From a cyanobacterium endosymbiont of Epithemia clementina EcSB (GTDB lineage: Bacteria > Cyanobacteriota > Cyanobacteriia > Cyanobacteriales > Microcystaceae): a DNA stretch of 64,000 bases. How positions within the stretch are numbered: the first letter of the stretch is position 1; each line of letters opens with the position of its first letter. The position numbers were made by a program, and so were the translations under genes. Below the pieces are notes generated by a model. The model saw only the letters and a program-made list of their open reading frames with translations, was not told where the DNA came from and did no database searches. Location of the stretch: positions 737,110-801,109 of the forward strand of contig NZ_CP123991.1 of assembly GCF_029919255.1 (NCBI RefSeq), read 5' to 3'. Shown piece after piece: positions 21,655-31,665 of this stretch.

Positions 21655-21702
21655 GATTAATAATTGATAAGTAATAATTGATCATTGATAACTGAGGTAG
21701 CC
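21655..21702. repeat. Degenerate ATTGATA repeats before secY
   Basis: The rplO-secY spacer contains AATTGATAAGTAATAATTGATCATTGATAACTGA-type units, a drifted version of the heptamer repeats elsewhere in the operon. Confidence 0.45.
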
Positions 21703-21706
21703 ATTA

Positions 21707-23023
21707 ATGGTTGTCAGTCGAGATAAAACGCCTACAGCACAAGAGACATTTTTACAAATGGCTCAAGCCGCCGGTCTTCGAGGTCGGCTCTTGATAACCA
21801 TCGGATTATTAATTTTAATTCGTTTTGGCATTTTTATTCCCATTCCAGGAATTGATCGTGAAGCCTTTGCCACCGCTATTAGTAATAGCCCTATTTTAGG
21901 TTTTTTGGATATCTTTACAGGAGGAGGGATTGCCGCTTTAGGAATATTTGCCTTAGGAATTCTCCCGTTTATTAATGCCTCCATTATTATGCAGCTATTA
22001 ACGGCTGCTATCCCTGCTTTGGAAGATTTGCAAAAAAATGAAGGAGAAGCAGGAAGGCGGAAAATTTCCCAAATAACTCGCTATGTTGCCCTAGGCTGGT
22101 GTATTGTCCAGAGTTCTGGAATTACTATTGGTTTGTTGAGACAGTATGCCCTCAATGACCAGTTCTGGTTTGTCCCTGAAACAGTTTTGGCTCTAACGGC
22201 TGGTTCAATGTTCGTAATGTGGGTGTCAGAAATTATAACCGAACGAGGTATTGGCAATGGAGCATCTTTATTGATTTTCGTTAATATTGTTGCAAGTTTA
22301 CCGAGAACTTTGGGAAATACTATAGATTATGCCCAAACAGGCGGTCAGCAAGCTGTAGCTCAAGTTGTAATTCTGTTGTTAGTATTTCTGATTATGATTG
22401 TGGGGATTGTGTTTGTTCAAGAAGGAACTAGACGTATTCCAATTATTTCAGCCCGTCGTCAAGTAGGCCGAAGATTATACCGAGAAAGAACCAGTTATTT
22501 ACCCCTGCGGTTAAATCAAGGTGGAGTAATGCCGATTATTTTTGCTTCCGCTGTTTTGATTTTACCCCAGTCCTTAGCGGGATTTTTTGGTAATCAAGGG
22601 CCAGTTAGTCAGGTGTTAGTACAAATTGCTAATACTTTACGTCCTGGAACTTGGACTTATATTGGAGTCTACTCATTGTTGATTCTCTTTTTTAGTTACT
22701 TCTATGCTTCCTTAATCATGAACCCTGAAGATGTCTCCAAAAATCTTAAGAAAATGGGGGCAAGTATTCCAGGAATTCGCCCAGGAGATAAAACTAAGCA
22801 GTATTTAGAAGGAGTTCTTAACCGTCTGACTTTCCTAGGGGCAGTCTTTTTGAGTATTGTCGCAACCGTTCCTACTCTAGTTGAAGGAGCAACTGGAGTG
22901 ACAACCTTTCGGGGACTAGGAGCAACTTCCCTCTTGATTCTAGTAGGGGTCGCTATTGATACCGCTAAACAAATTCAAACTTATGTCATCTCCCAAAGGT
23001 ATGAAGGAATGATTAAACAGTAG
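21707..23023 (+). CDS. secY: Protein translocase subunit SecY
   Basis: Channel-forming subunit of the Sec translocon in the plasma (and, if present, thylakoid) membrane. 438 residues with about ten hydrophobic helices. Hallmarks: IPIPGID with the plug region after it, GILPFINASIIMQLL, ITERGIGNGASLLIF, the cytosolic loop VGRRLYRERTSYLPLRLNQGGVMPIIFA, and MNPEDVSKNLKKMGASIPGIRPGDKT. Full length. It sits in the usual place between rplO and adk. Confidence 0.97.
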   Translation: MVVSRDKTPTAQETFLQMAQAAGLRGRLLITIGLLILIRFGIFIPIPGIDREAFATAISNSPILGFLDIFTGGGIAALGIFALGILPFINASIIMQLLTAAIPALEDLQKNEGEAGRRKISQITRYVALGWCIVQSSGITIGLLRQYALNDQFWFVPETVLALTAGSMFVMWVSEIITERGIGNGASLLIFVNIVASLPRTLGNTIDYAQTGGQQAVAQVVILLLVFLIMIVGIVFVQEGTRRIPIISARRQVGRRLYRERTSYLPLRLNQGGVMPIIFASAVLILPQSLAGFFGNQGPVSQVLVQIANTLRPGTWTYIGVYSLLILFFSYFYASLIMNPEDVSKNLKKMGASIPGIRPGDKTKQYLEGVLNRLTFLGAVFLSIVATVPTLVEGATGVTTFRGLGATSLLILVGVAIDTAKQIQTYVISQRYEGMIKQ

Positions 23024-23106
23024 ATGATTGAGGGAATAGAGAAGTTTAATTATTCCCAGTTCCTATTTTTCACGAAGCCTAACTAACCTCAAGACAAACA
23101 ATAGCT

Positions 23107-23670
23107 ATGAGTCATGCAAAGGGATTAATTTTTTTAGGACCCCCAGGTTCAGGAAAAGGAACCCAAGCCCAACTTTTATCAGAACAATTAACAATTCCCC
23201 ATATCTCAACCGGAGAAATGTTGAGAGAGGCGATTGCTAAAAAGACGGAATTAGGGAAAAGAGCTCAATATTACGTTGATAAGGGGGAGTTAGTGCCTGA
23301 TGAGTTACTGTTAAATTTGATTAAGGAACGACTTAACCAGGATGATGTCCAAAGTGGGTGGATTTTAGATGGGTTTCCCAGAAACGTTTCTCAGGCAACT
23401 TTTTTGGATAAACTCTTATCAAAGTTGGGAAAATTTTCAGAACAAGCTATCAATTTAGAAGTGTCTGATAACCAACTTGTTAAACGGCTTCTATTAAGAG
23501 GTCGTAAAGACGATAATGAAGAAACTATTCGTCGTCGATTAGAAGTTTACCGAGAGAAAACAAAGCCAGTTATTGATTATTACCAACAACATTGTCGACT
23601 AACTTCCGTGGATGGAAACCTCCCACTAGAACGGGTAACCGCCTCTTTAAAAGAAGTTATTACTGCTTAA
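23107..23670 (+). CDS. adk: Adenylate kinase
   Basis: Interconverts AMP + ATP and two ADP. 187 residues, the short-LID type usual in cyanobacteria. P-loop GPPGSGKGTQA (residues 11-21), AMP-binding STGEMLREA, DGFPRN (about 95-100), and the LID region LLLRGRKDDNEETIRRRLEVY. It follows secY as in most bacteria. Confidence 0.96.
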   Translation: MSHAKGLIFLGPPGSGKGTQAQLLSEQLTIPHISTGEMLREAIAKKTELGKRAQYYVDKGELVPDELLLNLIKERLNQDDVQSGWILDGFPRNVSQATFLDKLLSKLGKFSEQAINLEVSDNQLVKRLLLRGRKDDNEETIRRRLEVYREKTKPVIDYYQQHCRLTSVDGNLPLERVTASLKEVITA

Positions 23671-23842
23671 TTGAGTGACGGAGTTAACCACAAACCGATT
23701 AATCCCGCGACCTCAAAATTTCTGATAAAATAGGCGGGGAATAGTCTACAGGGATCACACGTCGGACTACTTAGATTTGTCCATTCCTAGCGTAGGTATT
23801 TACCTAATCTTTTTTAAAGTGTACCATTTGAGGCTTAATCTT

Positions 23843-24070
23843 TTGTCCAAACAAGATTTAATTGAAATGGAGGGAACAGTAACAGAATCCCTCCCTAATG
23901 CTATGTTTAGAGTCGATCTTGACAACGGGTTTAATGTGTTAGCTCACATTTCAGGGAAAATCCGCCGTAACTATATTAAAATTCTGCCAGGTGATCGCGT
24001 GAAGGTTGAATTAACTCCTTACGACCTAACTAAAGGAAGAATTACTTATCGGCTAAAAACAAAAAAATAA
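23843..24070 (+). CDS. infA: Translation initiation factor IF-1
   Basis: IF-1 is a small OB-fold factor that blocks the 30S A site during initiation. The TTG at 23843 is chosen as start because [12 protein letters not shown] is the family N-terminus; it gives 75 residues, and GAGG at 23830-23833 is well placed. The frame is open further upstream to another TTG at 23777, but that extension is not family-like. Core motifs [22 protein letters not shown] and [20 protein letters not shown] are intact. An inefficient TTG start is notable for an essential factor. Confidence 0.93.
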   Translation: MSKQDLIEMEGTVTESLPNAMFRVDLDNGFNVLAHISGKIRRNYIKILPGDRVKVELTPYDLTKGRITYRLKTKK

Positions 24071-24186
24071 GAGGTTAGTCAGCTGAAGCTCGATAACAAT
24101 TCCTTAAAAAATTTGTTAAATTAGCTAAATTTGAAGACAATTGTTGCTATAATAATAAGCTTGCAGTCAAAGCTGTAGAAACCAAA

Positions 24187-24300
24187 ATGAAAGTTAGAGC
24201 ATCAGTCAAGAGAATGTGTGATAAATGTCGGGTTATCCGACGACGTGGGCGGGTGATGGTACTTTGTACCAATCCTAAACACAAGCAGCGTCAAGGTTAG
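24187..24300 (+). CDS. rpmJ: 50S ribosomal protein L36
   Basis: A 37-codon gene. The product starts [20 protein letters not shown] and ends NPKHKQRQG. The zinc-ribbon ligands Cys11, Cys14, Cys27 and His32 are all present (C+ form of L36). It lies between infA and rpsM, the standard position. Confidence 0.95.
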   Translation: MKVRASVKRMCDKCRVIRRRGRVMVLCTNPKHKQRQG

Positions 24301-24371
24301 TCGTTGTCGTTACACAAAAGTGAAACAATTTCTAAAAACGCAAACAGCAATATTGTAGAGGGAGAAAAAAC

Positions 24372-24755
24372 GTGGCAAGGATAGCTGGTGTAGACCTGCC
24401 TCGGGATAAACGGGTGGAGATTGGCCTAACTTATTTATTTGGCATTGGTCTATCGAGATCTCAAGAAATTTTAGCAGAAACAGGGGTTAATCCTGATACT
24501 CGGGTTAGAGATTTAAGTGATGAAGACATTGCTACCTTACGTGCTTACATCGAAGCAAACTATCAAATCGAAGGAGATTTGAGACGTTGGGAGGCAATGA
24601 ATATCAAGCGTTTAGCAGATATTGGGACCTATAGAGGCCGTCGTCATCGTCAAGGACTGCCAGTAAGAGGACAACGGACTAGGACCAATGCCCGTACTCG
24701 TCGCGGTAGAAGACTTACCGTTGCTGGGAAGAAAAAAGCCCCCTCTAAAAAATAA
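24372..24755 (+). CDS. rpsM: 30S ribosomal protein S13
   Basis: S13 (127 residues) bridges to the 50S and contacts P-site tRNA. It starts at GTG (24372) with [21 protein letters not shown], has the helix-two-turn-helix region and [28 protein letters not shown], and ends in a lysine-rich tail. A GAGGGAGA site at 24358-24365 precedes it. Confidence 0.97.
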   Translation: MARIAGVDLPRDKRVEIGLTYLFGIGLSRSQEILAETGVNPDTRVRDLSDEDIATLRAYIEANYQIEGDLRRWEAMNIKRLADIGTYRGRRHRQGLPVRGQRTRTNARTRRGRRLTVAGKKKAPSKK

Positions 24756-24803
24756 TGAGTTTCTATTGGTAATTGATTTAGACAGAAAATTCAGTAAAGA
24801 ACT

Positions 24804-25196
24804 ATGGCGCGACCAACAAAAAAAAGCGGTGCAAAGAAGCAGAAGAAAAACGTTCCTAATGGCATTGCTCACATCCAATCTACCTTTAATAATACTATCG
24901 TTACCATTGCTGATACGAAAGGTGACGTCGTTTCTTGGGCATCAGCTGGCTCAAGCGGTTTTAAGGGGGCAAAAAAAGGGACTCCTTTTGCGGCACAGAC
25001 CGCGGCCGATTCAGCCGGTAGACGAGCAATTGATCATGGAATGCGACAAATTGAGGTCATGGTCAGTGGGCCAGGGGCAGGACGTGAAACAGCTATTCGT
25101 GCTCTTCAAGGTGCAGGGCTAGAAATTACTCTTATTCGGGATGTTACCCCTATACCTCACAACGGCTGTCGTCCACCAAAACGACGCCGAGTTTAG
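24804..25196 (+). CDS. rpsK: 30S ribosomal protein S11
   Basis: S11 (130 residues) is part of the platform and the mRNA exit region. [40 protein letters not shown] and the C-terminal signature [20 protein letters not shown] are present. Confidence 0.97.
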   Translation: MARPTKKSGAKKQKKNVPNGIAHIQSTFNNTIVTIADTKGDVVSWASAGSSGFKGAKKGTPFAAQTAADSAGRRAIDHGMRQIEVMVSGPGAGRETAIRALQGAGLEITLIRDVTPIPHNGCRPPKRRRV

Positions 25197-25296
25197 CCAG
25201 CAGTCATAAATCTTTCAAAAAACATAAAAAGTTGGCGTTGGACAAGGCGCGAATCCGCGTCGTAGGGGCATTTGACAATGAAGGGAGGTCATGGTC

Positions 25297-26241
25297 GTGG
25301 CGCAGTTTCAAATTGAGTGTGTTGAGTCTAAGACTCAAAAAAACCAAAGTCAATACAGTAAGTTTGTCCTGGAGCCTCTAGAACGAGGACAAGGGACGAC
25401 AATGGGTAATGCTCTAAGGCGAGTATTGCTAGCTAATCTAGAGGGAGCATCGGTTACGGCGATTCGCATTGCGGGAGTTAACCACGAGTTTGCCACCATT
25501 CCAGGGGTTAGAGAAGATGTACTAGAAATCATGTTAAACATGAAGGAAATTGCCCTTAAAAGTTATAGTGATCAACCGCAAATTGGTCGCCTAGTAGCGA
25601 TAGGAGCAGCCACAGTAACTGCGGCAAATTTTGAGTTACCCTCAGAAGTAGAAGCTGTTGATCCAACCCAGTATATTGCTACCCTGACAGAAGGGTCAAA
25701 GTTGGAAATGGAGTTTCGAGTTGAAAAAGGAACTGGATATAAGGGAATTTACCGTCAAAAAGATGAATCTCCTTCTCTGGATTTTTTACAGATTGATGCG
25801 GTTTTTATGCCGGTAACCAAAGTTAATTATAGTGTAGAAGACATTAGGGGAGATGGAGCTGAGCCTAAAGATCGACTGATTTTGGAGATTTGGACGAATG
25901 GCAGTTTTAATCCAAAAGATGCTCTTTCTGAGGCAGCAGAGATTGTAGTCGATTTATTTAGTCCCCTTAAAGATCTTAATCAACTTGAAACTAGTCCTCC
26001 TGATTATCAAGATGACGACAATCCTCAAAGTCAGATTCCTATTGAAGAACTACAACTTTCAGTGCGAGCTTACAATTGTCTAAAAAGGGCACAGATAAAT
26101 ACAGTCGCAGATTTATTGGATTATAGTCAAGAAGATCTTCTCGAAATTAAGAATTTTGGGCAGAAGTCTGCTGAAGAAGTGATTGAAGCCTTACAAAAGC
26201 GGTTGGGCATTACCTTACCTCAAGAAAAAGCTAAACCCTGA
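25297..26241 (+). CDS. rpoA: DNA-directed RNA polymerase alpha subunit
   Basis: Scaffold for RNA polymerase assembly and contact for UP elements and activators. GTG at 25297 (MAQFQIECVES) is preferred because GGGAGG at 25283-25288 is 8 bases upstream; an in-frame ATG at 25291 is too close to it. 314 residues. N-terminal dimerisation domain with LEPLERGQGTTMGNALRRVLL, and C-terminal domain with IEELQLSVRAYNCLKRAQIN and IKNFGQKSAEEVIEALQKR. Normal length. Confidence 0.96.
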   Translation: MAQFQIECVESKTQKNQSQYSKFVLEPLERGQGTTMGNALRRVLLANLEGASVTAIRIAGVNHEFATIPGVREDVLEIMLNMKEIALKSYSDQPQIGRLVAIGAATVTAANFELPSEVEAVDPTQYIATLTEGSKLEMEFRVEKGTGYKGIYRQKDESPSLDFLQIDAVFMPVTKVNYSVEDIRGDGAEPKDRLILEIWTNGSFNPKDALSEAAEIVVDLFSPLKDLNQLETSPPDYQDDDNPQSQIPIEELQLSVRAYNCLKRAQINTVADLLDYSQEDLLEIKNFGQKSAEEVIEALQKRLGITLPQEKAKP

Positions 26242-26245
26242 TATT

Positions 26246-26287
26246 AGTCCTCAGACCTCAGTGTTGCACACTGAAAATTTGAGGACT
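26246..26287 (+). promoter_or_regulatory. Nested hairpin between rpoA and rplQ
   Basis: An outer stem (AGTCCTCA 26246-26253 with TGAGGACT 26280-26287) encloses a perfect inner stem (TCAGTGT 26258-26264 with ACACTGA 26268-26274). No T-run follows directly, so it is more likely an mRNA processing or stability element than a strong terminator. Confidence 0.5.
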
Positions 26288-26335
26288 TAAACTTGACTCA
26301 TTACATTACAATTTACTTTAGGAGGAGTAAAAATC

Positions 26336-26686
26336 ATGCGTCATCAATGTCGCGTTCCCCAACTGGGCAAGCCAGCAGACCAGCGGAAAGCTTTGTTAAG
26401 ATCACTCACAACAGAGTTAATCCGTCATGGTCAAATTACAACTACTAAAACTCGAGCTAAAGCTGTACGCTCTGAGGTAGAAAGAATGATTACCTTAGCA
26501 AAAGACGGCTCCCTAGCAGCTAGACGCAGAGCAATAGGCTATATATACGATAAACAGTTAGTTCATGCCCTATTTGCAGAGGCCAAAGACCGCTATAGCA
26601 ATCGCAATGGTGGTTACACTCGAGTCGCTCGAACCCTGCGCCGTCGCGGAGATAATGCCGAAATGGCTATTATTGAACTTGTCTAA
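26336..26686 (+). CDS. rplQ: 50S ribosomal protein L17
   Basis: L17 (116 residues). [45 protein letters not shown] is the family start (quoted here only by its ends: [24 protein letters not shown]), with [14 protein letters not shown] at the end. A strong AGGAGGAG site at 26320-26327 precedes the ATG. Confidence 0.96.
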   Translation: MRHQCRVPQLGKPADQRKALLRSLTTELIRHGQITTTKTRAKAVRSEVERMITLAKDGSLAARRRAIGYIYDKQLVHALFAEAKDRYSNRNGGYTRVARTLRRRGDNAEMAIIELV

Positions 26687-26713
26687 ATTGTTCTGAAATT
26701 TGTTACCGAGTTT

Positions 26714-27613
26714 ATGAACCGAACCCAACCACTAGAAAAACAACGAGTAGCCCTGGTTATTCAATATTTGGGGAGTTGCTTTCATGGTTGGCAATGGCAG
26801 CCCAATCGGCGAACGGTTCAAGCAGAAATTGAAACTGCGATCACCCAAGTCCTTGAAACCAAAGTTACCTTACACGGTGCAGGACGAACAGATGCAGGAG
26901 TTCACGCAGCCGCTCAAGTGGCTCACTTCGACTATTCTAGTCCCATTCCTTCCACTCGATGGGCAGATATTCTCAATTCTCGTCTACCCGAAGATATTCT
27001 CATTCGAGCTTCGGCTCTCGTTACTGAAAACTGGCACGCTCGTTTTTCGGCCCAGTGGCGACGCTATCGCTATACTTTTTATACCGAAAAGCAGCCAAAC
27101 CTATTTGTAAAACCCTTTAGTTGGCATTATTATCATTCGCCCTTGAATGAATCTCTAATGAACACGGCTCTTAAACCCTTGATTGGAAAACATCATCTAG
27201 CGGCTTTTTGTCGCGCAGGTTCCCATCGTGATCATTGTTGGGTTGAGATTCAAGCCGCTCATTGTTACCGACAAGGACCCTTTATTCATCTAGAAATTCA
27301 AGCCAATGGTTTTTTGTATGGGATGGTGCGTTTATTAGTGGGAATGTTAGTTGAAGTAGGCAGTGGTAAGCGTTCTGCTGATAATTTTACCGATATTTGG
27401 ATGAATCAACGAAGAGAAGAGGTTAAATATTCTGCTCCAGCTAAAGGATTATGTTTGCTGCGAATAGGTTATCAAGATTTTCCTTTTCCCTGTAGTGTTT
27501 GGTTTGATACCCAACCCTTTTTTGTGTTTCATCAAAGTTTTGAACCACAGTTTTCTGTGGCTGAGCAGCCTATAGATGTGTGCCATCAGTTCCTAGAAAA
27601 CTCAATAAAATAA
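26714..27613 (+). CDS. truA: tRNA pseudouridine(38-40) synthase
   Basis: Makes pseudouridine at positions 38-40 of tRNA anticodon arms. 299 residues. The catalytic aspartate is Asp60 in GAGRTDAGVHA. Also present are FHGWQWQP, ARFSAQWRRYRY and QANGFLYGMVRLLVG. The C-terminal 40 residues are a little longer than in many homologues and look divergent. It lies between rplQ and rplM as in other cyanobacteria, so it is co-transcribed with them. Confidence 0.95.
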   Translation: MNRTQPLEKQRVALVIQYLGSCFHGWQWQPNRRTVQAEIETAITQVLETKVTLHGAGRTDAGVHAAAQVAHFDYSSPIPSTRWADILNSRLPEDILIRASALVTENWHARFSAQWRRYRYTFYTEKQPNLFVKPFSWHYYHSPLNESLMNTALKPLIGKHHLAAFCRAGSHRDHCWVEIQAAHCYRQGPFIHLEIQANGFLYGMVRLLVGMLVEVGSGKRSADNFTDIWMNQRREEVKYSAPAKGLCLLRIGYQDFPFPCSVWFDTQPFFVFHQSFEPQFSVAEQPIDVCHQFLENSIK

Positions 27614-27643
27614 ACTTTATCTTAATTACTCACTGAGTTCTCC

Positions 27644-28102
27644 ATGAATAAAACCCTAACTTCAACCCTAGAAAATATCGAACATAAATGGTATGTTGTC
27701 GATGCAACCAACCAACGTTTGGGACGTTTGGCTTGTGAGATTGCAAAAGTTTTACGGGGGAAAAATAAACCAACTTTTGCTCCTCATATGGATACAGGAG
27801 ATTTTGTTATTGTAGTCAATGCCGAAAAAGTCATGGTAACCGGTAGAAAAAACACTCAGAAACTCTACCGTCGTCATTCAGGTCGACCGGGAGGAATGAA
27901 AATAGAGACCTTTGAAAAACTTCAAGCTCGTATTCCTGAGAGAATTCTTGAAAAGGCTGTCAAGGGGATGCTCCCCAAAAATGCCTTGGGTCGTAAGTTG
28001 TTTACAAAACTCAAAGTGTATACCGGAGCGACCCATCCTCATCAAGCACAACATCCTGAAGCACTTAATATTAATACTATTCCTAATGGAGGAAAAAATT
28101 AA
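27644..28102 (+). CDS. rplM: 50S ribosomal protein L13
   Basis: L13 (152 residues) is an early-assembly 23S-binding protein. [38 protein letters not shown] and [22 protein letters not shown] are conserved. Its stop overlaps the rpsI start region (28102), so the two are coupled. Confidence 0.97.
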   Translation: MNKTLTSTLENIEHKWYVVDATNQRLGRLACEIAKVLRGKNKPTFAPHMDTGDFVIVVNAEKVMVTGRKNTQKLYRRHSGRPGGMKIETFEKLQARIPERILEKAVKGMLPKNALGRKLFTKLKVYTGATHPHQAQHPEALNINTIPNGGKN

Positions 28103-28515
28103 TGCAAGCTACTGCGTCTGAAGATAAAGTCGTTTATTGGGGAACTGGACGTCGTAAATCAGCGATCGCAAGGGTTCGTTTAGTACCTGGTGGTGGTGAA
28201 CTCACCGTTAATGGAAAACCTGGGAACATTTACTTTAACCGAATTGCTTCCTATATTCAGTCGATCAAGGCTCCGTTAGAAACCTTGGGACTAGAAAATG
28301 ACTATGATATTTTAGTCACCTCTCATGGAGGAGGGTTGACTGGTCAAGCGGATGCCGTCAAATTGGGGATAGCGAGAGCTTTATGTGAGTTAGCTCCTGA
28401 AAACCGCCAACCCCTAAAAGTTGAAGGATATTTAACTCGTGATCCTCGGGCGAAAGAACGTAAGAAATACGGCTTACATAAAGCTCGTAAGGCCCCTCAA
28501 TACTCAAAACGATAA
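28102..28515 (+). CDS. rpsI: 30S ribosomal protein S9
   Basis: S9 (137 residues); its C-terminal tail reaches the P-site t[43 protein letters not shown] and the tail [18 protein letters not shown] are intact, including the final Lys-Arg. A GGAGG at 28088-28092 inside rplM serves as its ribosome-binding site. Confidence 0.97.
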   Translation: MQATASEDKVVYWGTGRRKSAIARVRLVPGGGELTVNGKPGNIYFNRIASYIQSIKAPLETLGLENDYDILVTSHGGGLTGQADAVKLGIARALCELAPENRQPLKVEGYLTRDPRAKERKKYGLHKARKAPQYSKR

Positions 28516-28565
28516 TTCACGATTTTTGTCAAAAACCACTAGTCAATCATAGCATAAGGAGTTTT

Positions 28566-28823
28566 ATGGCTAAACCAGACATTCACCCCACTTGGTATCC
28601 CGAATCGGAAGTAATGTGTAATGGGGAAGTTGTGATGAAAGTAGGATCGACTCGACCCGAAATTAATGTGGAAGTTTGGTCGGGAAATCACCCTTTTTAC
28701 ACTGGAACTCAGAAGATGATCGATACGGAAGGACGAATTGATCGCTTCCAAAAGCGGTATGGAAATTTTAGTAAAGGAGGCAACAAAAAATCTGAAAAAA
28801 AATCTGATGCTTCTAAAAAATAG
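28566..28823 (+). CDS. rpmE: 50S ribosomal protein L31
   Basis: L31 (85 residues), last gene of the cluster. It starts [21 protein letters not shown] and has [23 protein letters not shown], with a lysine-rich tail. Of the zinc-ribbon cysteines only one (Cys18) is seen, so this is the zinc-free (C-) type common in cyanobacteria. A terminator follows its stop. Confidence 0.95.
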   Translation: MAKPDIHPTWYPESEVMCNGEVVMKVGSTRPEINVEVWSGNHPFYTGTQKMIDTEGRIDRFQKRYGNFSKGGNKKSEKKSDASKK

Positions 28824-28844
28824 CAACGTGATTGATATTAGTGG

Positions 28845-28877
28845 CCCAGCAGAGTTTCTGCTGGGTTAATATTTTTT
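28845..28877 (+). terminator. Intrinsic terminator of the ribosomal operon
   Basis: A GC-rich 9-base perfect stem CCCAGCAGA / TCTGCTGGG with a GTT loop, followed by TTAATATTTTTT. A classical rho-independent terminator 22 bases after the rpmE stop. Confidence 0.9.
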
Positions 28878-29352
28878 GAGATAAAGACGAGAAAATATGC
28901 TGTGTTTAGAATATCAAAGGAATTTGATGTGCTAATCTATAGGTTATTAACGAATTTGGCTGTCTAGAGACTCTCTGGTTAAGATTTCTACAAAAAAATC
29001 CCCATTTTATCTTAATTTATACTTATGTATACATTTTTCATATATATATTTTTAGTGGGTAAAGAAACAATTTATTACTAGTAAAGTTATTCTTCCACAA
29101 CGGTGAACTAAAAATGGTTCCATCTTGAAAAGTTCAATTAGTAGCTGCCATGTAGTTTAGTCATATCATAAAAGTTCCACTTCAAATACCGTTAGTTTGT
29201 CATACAAACAAAAAACACTAAAAAAGTTTATTATCTTCAGTCTACTAAACAGATATCGTAATTTTTTAGTTGATTCAAACCGAGTTGAAAACAAATCCCT
29301 TGACATAATCTTGTTATTGTTAAATTAGAAGTATTAAAGTTAAGAGAATCCT
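28878..29352. other. Spacer between rpmE and prfA
   Basis: About 470 AT-rich bases with no gene seen, apart from the likely prfA promoter at its right end. Confidence 0.5.
29300..29326 (+). promoter_or_regulatory. Likely prfA promoter
   Basis: TTGACA at 29300-29305 and TAAATT at 29321-29326 with a 15-base spacer, ending 26 bases before the prfA start. The -35 box is perfect; the spacing is short, so the exact -10 may differ. Confidence 0.4.
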
Positions 29353-30465
29353 ATGGCTGAGTCCTATCTTTTAGAAAAGTTACAATCTGTTGAACAAACC
29401 TATAAAGAATTAACCTACCGTCTAGCAGATCCTGACATTGCCACCAACCCTGATGAACTTCAACGGGTGGCTAAGGCGCGTTCATCTTTAGAAGAAACTG
29501 TTCTCACTTATGAGATTTGGAAAGAAACTCAAGAAGAGTTAACAGGGGCTAAACAAATTCTCAAAGATGCCGGAGGTGATTTCGAAATGAGAGAAATGGC
29601 TTCCCTAGAAGTGGAGGAGTTACAAAAAAAGTCAGAAGATTTAGAAAAAAAACTAAAAATCCTGTTACTTCCTCGAGATCCTAACGATGATAAGAATATC
29701 ATGCTAGAAATTCGTGCTGGTACTGGAGGCGATGAAGCCAGTATTTGGGCTGGAGATTTAGTAAGGATGTATTCTCGCTATGCAGAAGGTCAGAAATGGA
29801 TGGTTAAACTAGTGAGTGAGTCCCTGGCGGACATGGGCGGGTTTAAGGAAGCTATTCTTGAAATTCAAGGGGAACAGGTTTATAGTAAACTTAAATTTGA
29901 AGCTGGAGTTCATCGGGTACAACGCGTTCCTGTTACAGAAGCAGGAGGACGGATTCACACTTCAACCGCAACGGTGGCAATTATGCCAGAAGTGGATGAA
30001 GTGGAGATCGATATTGATCCCAAAGATATTGAGATATCCACAGCACGTTCAGGGGGCGCAGGGGGACAAAATGTCAACAAGGTAGAAACGGCAGTAGATT
30101 TATTTTATAAACCTTTGGGTATCCGTATATTCTGCACAGAAGAGCGTTCGCAACTACAAAACCGTGAACGAGCAATGCAAATTTTACGAGCAAAGTTATA
30201 CGAAGTAAAGTTACGGGAACAACAAAACGCGGTTAGTTCGATGCGTAAGTCTCAGGTAGGAACAGGGGCACGTTCTGAGAAAATTCGGACTTATAATTAT
30301 AAAGACAATCGGATAACGGATCATCGTTTAGGTCAAAATTTTGCTCTTGGTGGTGCTCTGGAAGGAGATATTGAGGATATAATCCAAATTTGTATTAGTC
30401 AGGATCAACAGGAACGTTTAGAAGAATTAGCAGCTTTCCCAGAAATAGCTGAGGCAATCAACTAA
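29353..30465 (+). CDS. prfA: Peptide chain release factor 1
   Basis: RF1 recognises UAA and UAG and triggers peptide release. 370 residues. The stop-codon tripeptide PVT is at 193-195 ([18 protein letters not shown]) and the catalytic GGQ motif at 237-239 ([17 protein letters not shown]). PVT marks it as RF1 rather than RF2. Full length. Co-located with the ribosomal cluster but probably transcribed from its own promoter after the rpmE terminator. Confidence 0.96.
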   Translation: MAESYLLEKLQSVEQTYKELTYRLADPDIATNPDELQRVAKARSSLEETVLTYEIWKETQEELTGAKQILKDAGGDFEMREMASLEVEELQKKSEDLEKKLKILLLPRDPNDDKNIMLEIRAGTGGDEASIWAGDLVRMYSRYAEGQKWMVKLVSESLADMGGFKEAILEIQGEQVYSKLKFEAGVHRVQRVPVTEAGGRIHTSTATVAIMPEVDEVEIDIDPKDIEISTARSGGAGGQNVNKVETAVDLFYKPLGIRIFCTEERSQLQNRERAMQILRAKLYEVKLREQQNAVSSMRKSQVGTGARSEKIRTYNYKDNRITDHRLGQNFALGGALEGDIEDIIQICISQDQQERLEELAAFPEIAEAIN

Positions 30466-30480
30466 TCAGGTTGATAATGT

Positions 30481-30777
30481 CTAATTATGATGAAAATCAC
30501 TCACTGTCTTCACGCCGCTATTAATGAATTTAAGGTTAACATTTCGTAGAAATTGCTGTTTAACGTCGGCGAGAGTGTTGTTAACATCGTACTTTTGTTT
30601 GATAGAATTGATGAGTTCAGTTTGGTTGTACTTCTTAGCAACACCCCATAGGTCAGCAATTAAGTAGAAAGTCCTATCGCTGTTACGGGACTAAGCGAGA
30701 TCATATTCGTCCTCGAGAACAGCTACAATGTCGGAACGAGCATGCTGTCCGTCGTAACTATGGACATCAGCTTTAGC
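30481..30777 (-). pseudogene. Broken DUF1257 / Ycf35-like gene
   Basis: The minus-strand frame from about 30777 down to a TAG at 30481-30483 reads like the DUF1257 (Ycf35-related) family of cyanobacteria. It shows YDGQHARSDIVA, then YDLA-stop-SRNSDRTFYLIADLWGV, then YNQTELINSIKQKYDVNNTL. One internal TAG interrupts it and another closes the frame at 30778-30780. The segment to about 30890 may hold the missing N-terminus in other frames. In relatives such genes neighbour small ferredoxin/DUF2997-type genes; none is seen here. Family assignment is from memory of conserved positions. Confidence 0.6.
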
Positions 30778-31027
30778 CTATAATGTAAATACCGAGATTG
30801 AATGCTCGTCTGTGGCGACTCTGACCTCGAGCTGCCAACTGGTTCCTGGAAAAAGATATCGTCTGATTTTTTGCTTGTTCTGCATATCACTTTAGTTAGT
30901 ACAACCCGAGTTCACGTCCTTGACACTAGTTATTTCTCAAAGTAATGTCGAGTTGTTGTAGAAGTAATGTTCGTACAATAGTATTCTGGCAATGAATAGT
31001 TAACAAATAAAGAAAAAGCTGAAAAAC

Positions 31028-31070
31028 CAAGACATAGATAAAATACTTAGGGCATTGTATCTATGTCTTG
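31028..31070. repeat. Inverted repeat (13-base arms)
   Basis: CAAGACATAGATA at 31028-31040 is the exact reverse complement of 31058-31070, with a 17-base loop. Located upstream (5') of the dead DUF1257 gene. Confidence 0.65.
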
Positions 31071-31665
31071 TTGAATTGAAAAAAATAATGTCAGCCTTGA
31101 TTTTAGAAAACTTTTTTCGTTATTTTCCTCATCATAGTCTTATAGGAGAAAATTGAGAGTACACTAGAGATGACAATAGGAATGAGGAAGAATGTTATTG
31201 TGTATGGTTATAAGGATAAGGTAGACCAATAGTAAAAGTACTCTACATATCTAGTTAAATTTTAAAAAAACAACCATAAAAAATATTTTTTATATATATG
31301 AAATACAGATATTCATCCAATATATGAATCTACTAAACATCGCTAAAAATTTATTTATCTCTACTTTTTTATAAACCAGACATATAGTTTTGAGATATGT
31401 TTATACTATTTCTCTTTCAAGAAGAGCTAATTAACCAATTAATTATAAATTTTGTCTTTTTGTTAAAAAACGAGTAAAATAAACTAGAAAATAAATCAAG
31501 AAACTCAAAAAAATTAGAATTATTAGAATAAAAAGCCGTGATTGATAATAAATTTTACCAGTAAAAAAATATTAAGTAGGAAATCATTCTAGAGATTTTA
31601 CCTTCCTCTCTTATTGACCTTAACCACTGAACTTTATATTTGTGGTGTTAATTATCAACAAGACA

